A stretch of DNA of 64,000 nucleotides. Origin: Lachnospiraceae bacterium (GTDB taxonomy: Bacteria > Bacillota > Clostridia > Lachnospirales > Lachnospiraceae). The translations under genes and the position numbers were made by a program. Positions 60,801 through 64,000 of the stretch are shown in pieces. The stretch spans positions 496,001-560,000 of the forward strand of contig CABJAM010000003.1 of the NCBI GenBank assembly GCA_902363555.1, written 5' to 3'. Position 1 is the first letter of the stretch, and every line of letters begins with the position of its first letter. The notes beneath the pieces were generated by a model. It was not told where the DNA came from. It saw nothing but the letters and a program-made list of their open reading frames with translations, and did not search any database.

Positions 60801-60823
60801 TCCTTTAAAAATTTTTGAAAGGA
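60801..60823 (+). promoter_or_regulatory. SD-sequestering hairpin of the DUF1062 gene
   Basis: TCCTTTAAAAA (60801-60811) pairs with TTTTTGAAAGGA (60812-60823) and covers the SD GAAAGGAA. The CCTTT of attenuator hairpin 2 could pair with the same SD, giving mutually exclusive folds. Confidence 0.6.
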
Positions 60824-60831
60824 ACATGCAT

Positions 60832-61371
60832 ATGAGCTATTTAATTGAAGAAACATGGCTTGTCCGGCCGACGGAGGCCTTTAAGATACTGAGAAATTGT
60901 CCAAAGTGTGGAACAAAAACCCTTTATGGGAGTACCGGAAATTTCAGAGTTAATGCCAATGGAAAAAATGTAGATATATGGTTGATTTATCAGTGTGAGA
61001 CTTGTAAATCCACCTATAATCTTCCGGTATACGAACGCGTGCGTTCCAGTCAGATCGAACCGGAGCTATACCGAAAGTTTATGGAAAACGATGCGGAATT
61101 GGCTTTGAAAACTGGCGTCAACAGAGCGTTGTTTGAGCGAAGCCGTGCGGTCGTCTGCGAAGACGCCACTGCGATTGAAATCGTGGTAGAGGATCATCAT
61201 AATTTTGAAACAGGTGAAGGCCGGCTTATACGAATCATAAATCCCTTCCACTTGAAACTACGGCTGGACCGTATCCTTGCCCGGCAACTGGAATGTTCCC
61301 GGTCGTCGATTAAGCGGGCAATGCTTGAGGGGGATATATGTTGTGAGATTTGGGATAGGCTGGAAATATAA
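60832..61371 (+). CDS. DUF1062 protein: zinc ribbon plus S4-like RNA-binding region
   Basis: Protein of 179 aa. A treble-clef/zinc-ribbon module has CPKCGTKTLYG and YQCETCKSTYNLP (two CxxC pairs, about residues 23-66). The C-terminal part LKLRLDRILARQL, then CSRSSIKRAMLEGDI, closely resembles the S4 RNA-binding motif used by ribosome-associated proteins. The family has no assigned function that I know. ATG 60832 has SD GAAAGGAA 7 nt upstream; ATG 60826 is too close. The gene is controlled by leader 2, suggesting response to stalled translation. Combined with an S4-like domain, this suggests action on ribosomes or rRNA (inference). Confidence 0.8.
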   Translation: MSYLIEETWLVRPTEAFKILRNCPKCGTKTLYGSTGNFRVNANGKNVDIWLIYQCETCKSTYNLPVYERVRSSQIEPELYRKFMENDAELALKTGVNRALFERSRAVVCEDATAIEIVVEDHHNFETGEGRLIRIINPFHLKLRLDRILARQLECSRSSIKRAMLEGDICCEIWDRLEI

Positions 61372-61455
61372 GAGTCCTTCGGCTACGAGTAAGAAATATA
61401 AGATCCCTTCGGACGTGTACAAAGTGAATGCTGGTGTATGATCAAGATTAACGTG

Positions 61456-61503
61456 GAAAGGTATCCCCCTTTGAGTATGTGCAAAAGGGGATACCTTTCT
61501 TAA
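61456..61503 (+). terminator. Intrinsic terminator of the DUF1062 gene
   Basis: GAAAGGTATCCCCCTTT (61456-61472) and AAAAGGGGATACCTTTC (61483-61499) pair over about 16 bp, followed by TTAAT. Confidence 0.9.
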
Positions 61504-61530
61504 TATAATTCCATAAATCACTGTTTTTTC

Positions 61531-61559
61531 TTGGAAAAATGTCACGGATAGGATATACT
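61531..61559 (+). promoter_or_regulatory. Promoter of the Cho-like nuclease operon
   Basis: TTGGAA (61531-61536), 17-bp spacer, TATACT (61554-61559). Confidence 0.65.
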
Positions 61560-61695
61560 GAAATTGCATAAAGGTGCTTTAGCCTTATGCGATTTTGGAG
61601 AAGAATGACAGGAATACGGATACGGTAACAGTCCGGCTCCTATGAACGATTACTTAGATTACGGCTTTTGACCACTAAATATAAGGAAATTACAG

Positions 61696-62670
61696 ATGAT
61701 AAATGCGGCGATACAAAAGAAGCTTCAGCAGCTTCCGGAGGCTCCGGGAGTTTACAAGATGCTCAACGATGAAAATAATATTATTTATATTGGCAAAAGT
61801 AAGTGTTTAAAAAAGCGGGTGAGCTCTTACTTTGTGGCGGAGCCCGCATGGGAAAAGGCCAAAACGATGGCTCATTTTATCCGGGATATCGATTATATTG
61901 TGACGGACACCCATCTGGAAGCAATGCTATTGGAATGTCTGCTCATCAAAAAAATACGGCCTTACTTTAACGTGATTATGAAGCATGACGACCGGTATGT
62001 TTATTTGGGCCTGGGCTCGGACCGACGGAAAAATCCATTGAATGTATCCTACGTAAAAAATGGAACTGCCTTTGGCCCACTGCGCAGCCGGGGGCGGACG
62101 GAGGAACTGGCGGTACGGCTGCGCAATTTCTACCCGCTGACTTTTGGGCGGGGTGGTAAGATACGGTTTGATTATCATATATTTCCGGAGACGATGGATG
62201 AAATGGCGTTTCAAAAAAACAGGCAGGTGCTGGAGCGGATCTGTACGGATGCAGCAGCTATGAAACTGTTTATTGAAGCGGTTGAGCGCTGTATGCAGCA
62301 GGCAGTGCGGCAGCAGAAGTTTGAATATGCCACAAAATACAGGGATTTGGCGTACAGCCTTAAATATTTGGAAAACGGCCTTAATTCTTACCGTGAACTG
62401 CTGGACCGGGATATCATTTACGCGGTGCCTCTTGATGAGGGCTATAAGCTCTTTTACATAAGTAATGGTTTGGTGCTGTATTCTGAAAAGGTCGAAGAGA
62501 ACAGTGCCATGCAGCGCTGCCGGTTTGCCAGACGTGCGGCTATGGTGGAGCGCCCGCCGGAAATTACAGAGAAGGAAAGTGTGGATTACCGGGCAATCGT
62601 TTATACAGAGCTTGTTGGGGCAAAATCGGACTTCGTGACCTATTGGCCGCCGGAGGAGTATGAAAAATGA
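61696..62670 (+). CDS. Cho-like GIY-YIG nuclease (truncated UvrC type)
   Basis: Protein of 324 aa with the UvrC N-terminal GIY-YIG domain (PGVYKMLNDENNIIYIGKS, KKRVSSYF, EAMLLECLLIKKIRPYFNV) and a UvrB-binding UVR-like helix (QQAVRQQKFEYATKYRDL, about residues 200-220). The RNase-H-like endonuclease and HhH domains of full UvrC are missing, as in E. coli Cho, which makes only the 3' incision; unlike Cho it keeps the UVR-like helix. Likely an accessory repair nuclease. It overlaps the next gene by 4 nt. Confidence 0.88.
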   Translation: MINAAIQKKLQQLPEAPGVYKMLNDENNIIYIGKSKCLKKRVSSYFVAEPAWEKAKTMAHFIRDIDYIVTDTHLEAMLLECLLIKKIRPYFNVIMKHDDRYVYLGLGSDRRKNPLNVSYVKNGTAFGPLRSRGRTEELAVRLRNFYPLTFGRGGKIRFDYHIFPETMDEMAFQKNRQVLERICTDAAAMKLFIEAVERCMQQAVRQQKFEYATKYRDLAYSLKYLENGLNSYRELLDRDIIYAVPLDEGYKLFYISNGLVLYSEKVEENSAMQRCRFARRAAMVERPPEITEKESVDYRAIVYTELVGAKSDFVTYWPPEEYEK

Positions 62671-63683
62671 AACAGGAATATTATTTCAGTCAGATGAATA
62701 AAGACTGCCAGGCCGCCTATCGTGCCATGCTGGCCGGCTTTTTAAATATCGATTCAGAATTTGCTGTGCCAAGACTGTCGGATCAGGAGCTGACGGATAT
62801 TTTTTTCCGGCTTCGCCTGGATCATCCGGAAATCTTTTATGCGTGCGGCTTTGGCTACCGCTATACGGATGTTTCGGAATATGTACAGCTTCTGCCGAAA
62901 TATATGTTTGAGAAAAAGAAGGTGCGGGAGCACCAAAAGGCGCTGGAAGGCCGGGTGAACCGCCTGATTCGGCCGGCGCAGACATTGCCGGATGTGGATA
63001 AAGAAAAATATATCCATGATTTTATTTGTGCCAATGTGACATATGATAAACTGAAAAAACAATATTCCCATGAGATCATCGGTCCATTGCAGCAGGGGAT
63101 CGGTGTGTGCGAGGGTATTGCCAAAACCGTAAAGCTGCTATGTGACCGGCTGGGGCTGGAATGCATTATTGCTATCAGCGAAGCAAATCCGCAAAAGGGG
63201 ATACGCTACCGCCACGCCTGGAATGTGATCCGTCTGGGAAAAACGTGGTATCATCTGGATGCTACCTTTGATAATTCACTGGGCCGTTATGGAGCGCCGC
63301 GGTTTGATTATTTTAATCTGGACGATAAAAAGCTGTTTTTGGACCACCAGCCGCTCATCTATCCTGTGCCTGCCTGCGGCGACGGGAATCACTTTTACTA
63401 TAAAGAAAACCGGTTGTCGTTGACAAAGCCGGAGGATGTGGGCAAACGTCTTGCTGCTGTCTTTCGCAAAAAGAAGCCCTACTTTGTATTTCATTGGCGG
63501 GGCGGGGCACTGAGTAGAGACCTGCTGGAGCAGTTTTTAAATGAAGCTCAGACCATGGCTTTGGAGCGCGGCCTGTTTGTTCGGGTTTCCGTCAATGTGC
63601 CCCAGTCGGTTGTGGAGATTTCTATCTCAGAAAAACCGTTTGTATCAGGCATTTGCAAAGAGGAGGCCGATGAAGGGGCTTAA
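62667..63683 (+). CDS. Transglutaminase-like cysteine protease-fold protein
   Basis: Protein of 338 aa with a transglutaminase-like core: catalytic Cys in QGIGVCEGIAKTVKLL, His in RYRHAWNVI and Asp in YHLDATFD. No signal peptide, so it acts in the cytoplasm; relatives are putative proteases or peptide-modifying enzymes in Firmicutes. An extra C-terminal region of about 100 residues is unrecognised. It begins 4 nt inside the Cho-like gene, so both are expressed together, though functional linkage is unclear. Confidence 0.88.
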   Translation: MKQEYYFSQMNKDCQAAYRAMLAGFLNIDSEFAVPRLSDQELTDIFFRLRLDHPEIFYACGFGYRYTDVSEYVQLLPKYMFEKKKVREHQKALEGRVNRLIRPAQTLPDVDKEKYIHDFICANVTYDKLKKQYSHEIIGPLQQGIGVCEGIAKTVKLLCDRLGLECIIAISEANPQKGIRYRHAWNVIRLGKTWYHLDATFDNSLGRYGAPRFDYFNLDDKKLFLDHQPLIYPVPACGDGNHFYYKENRLSLTKPEDVGKRLAAVFRKKKPYFVFHWRGGALSRDLLEQFLNEAQTMALERGLFVRVSVNVPQSVVEISISEKPFVSGICKEEADEGA

Positions 63684-64000
63684 TCTACACTGCAAATATA
63701 AAGCTCATTTCTGTCCACCCGGAACCGGATATTTAGACCGGCGTATTTGACGCCATAGATCCGTTCCGGGTCGTTTTGGTAGGATGGGCGTGGGTCCTGC
63801 TCTAAAATAGCGTAGATGGCCGCCCTGTGTATTGCTGGAATCTGTGCATCCAGGTCGGCAGTGCTGTGGATGGTTAGACGGTAATCTTTGACGGCGCCGG
63901 CAAAACCTTCTTTGGCCTCGGGATGGCTGTCCACATAGGGAAGATAAGGCTTGATATCAAAAATAGGGGTAAGGTTCATCAGGTCCGCTCCGGTGACGTG
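63680..64000 (-). CDS. trmO: TrmO (tRNA N6-methyltransferase), C-terminal part, runs off the window
   Basis: C-terminal part of the TrmO/TsaA (UPF0066) family, which methylates N6 of t6A37 in tRNA with S-adenosylmethionine. The frame is open to the window end, so the true start is beyond base 64000. The diagnostic stretch is TPIFDIKPYLPYVDSHPEA, followed by a C-terminal extension with RIYGVKYAGLNIRFRVD. Its 3' end overlaps the convergent transglutaminase-like gene by 4 nt. Confidence 0.93.
   Translation of the reverse strand, partial: HVTGADLMNLTPIFDIKPYLPYVDSHPEAKEGFAGAVKDYRLTIHSTADLDAQIPAIHRAAIYAILEQDPRPSYQNDPERIYGVKYAGLNIRFRVDRNELYICSVD

Larger units (their letters stand above)
61372..61695. 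other. Intergenic region with terminator and promoter
   Basis: It holds a strong terminator (61456-61503), the promoter TTGGAA-17-TATACT (61531-61559) and an imperfect leader hairpin GCATAAAGG/CCTTATGC (61566-61590). A short stretch GACGTGTACAAAGTGAATGCTGG (61411-61433) resembles 60089-60107, possibly a dispersed repeat. No gene seen. Confidence 0.6.

Overview
The window looks like chromosomal DNA of a strictly anaerobic Firmicute, most likely a gut-type member of Lachnospiraceae (Clostridium cluster XIVa). Reasons: strong purine-rich Shine-Dalgarno sequences, a single-chain pyruvate:ferredoxin oxidoreductase, many ABC-exporter/two-component cassettes, YesM-type kinases with AraC-type response regulators, AsrAB-type electron-transfer proteins and small intergenic hairpin repeats. 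I found no rRNA, tRNA, CRISPR array, transposase or prophage. This is an assignment from gene style, not from a marker-gene comparison.

Layout. 1-2 kb: the end of sbcC and two small unknown genes. 2-8 kb: a tight five-gene operon for a cytoplasmic molybdopterin enzyme. It has a catalytic subunit resembling the acetylene-hydratase/catechol-dehydroxylase branch, a four-cluster ferredoxin subunit, a TorD-like chaperone, and AsrA- and AsrB-like proteins but no AsrC sulfite reductase. A strong promoter is overlapped by a perfect palindrome and followed by a leader hairpin. 8-14 kb: a hydrolase fused to a membrane domain, MarR and GntR regulators (the latter with a four-copy 46-bp repeat in its leader), and a formyltransferase/acyltransferase-like pair. 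14-21 kb: a sigma factor, ABC exporter and two-component cassette. 21-27 kb: an AraC-VOC-SDR operon and a second ABC exporter. 27-38 kb: beta-phosphoglucomutase, a zinc-ribbon membrane protein, PFOR, a creatininase-family protein, a lipoprotein, a histidine phosphatase, an AlkZ-like protein and a UPF0371 protein. 38-49 kb: a YesM-type two-component system, an M16 peptidase and a permease/ATPase/regulator/kinase cassette. 49-56 kb: rlmH, unknown proteins, a DsbA-family protein, an ECF sigma/anti-sigma pair, a small regulator/membrane-protein cassette, a truncated acetyltransferase and a MORN-repeat lipoprotein. 56-62 kb: a flotillin/AAA ATPase/NYN-LOTUS operon, then two genes (CD3324 family and DUF1062) with near-identical leader-peptide attenuators. 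61.7-64 kb: a Cho-like GIY-YIG nuclease, a transglutaminase-like protein and the end of a TrmO gene.

How genes may work together. In the molybdoenzyme operon electrons would pass from NAD(P)H through AsrB (flavin, [2Fe-2S]), AsrA and the ferredoxin subunit to the molybdenum site, all in the cytoplasm, since no Tat signal or membrane anchor is encoded. The flotillin, ATPase and NYN nuclease genes are 4 nt apart or overlapping and probably form one unit. Directly after them, the two leader-controlled genes each have an 8-codon leader ORF that ends at a TAG flush against a hairpin of the same sequence. That arrangement resembles sensing of ribosome stalling. The DUF1062 gene encodes a zinc ribbon plus an S4-like RNA-binding region, so a ribosome-related stress function is a plausible hypothesis. 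I consider this pair the most interesting unexplained structure in the window.
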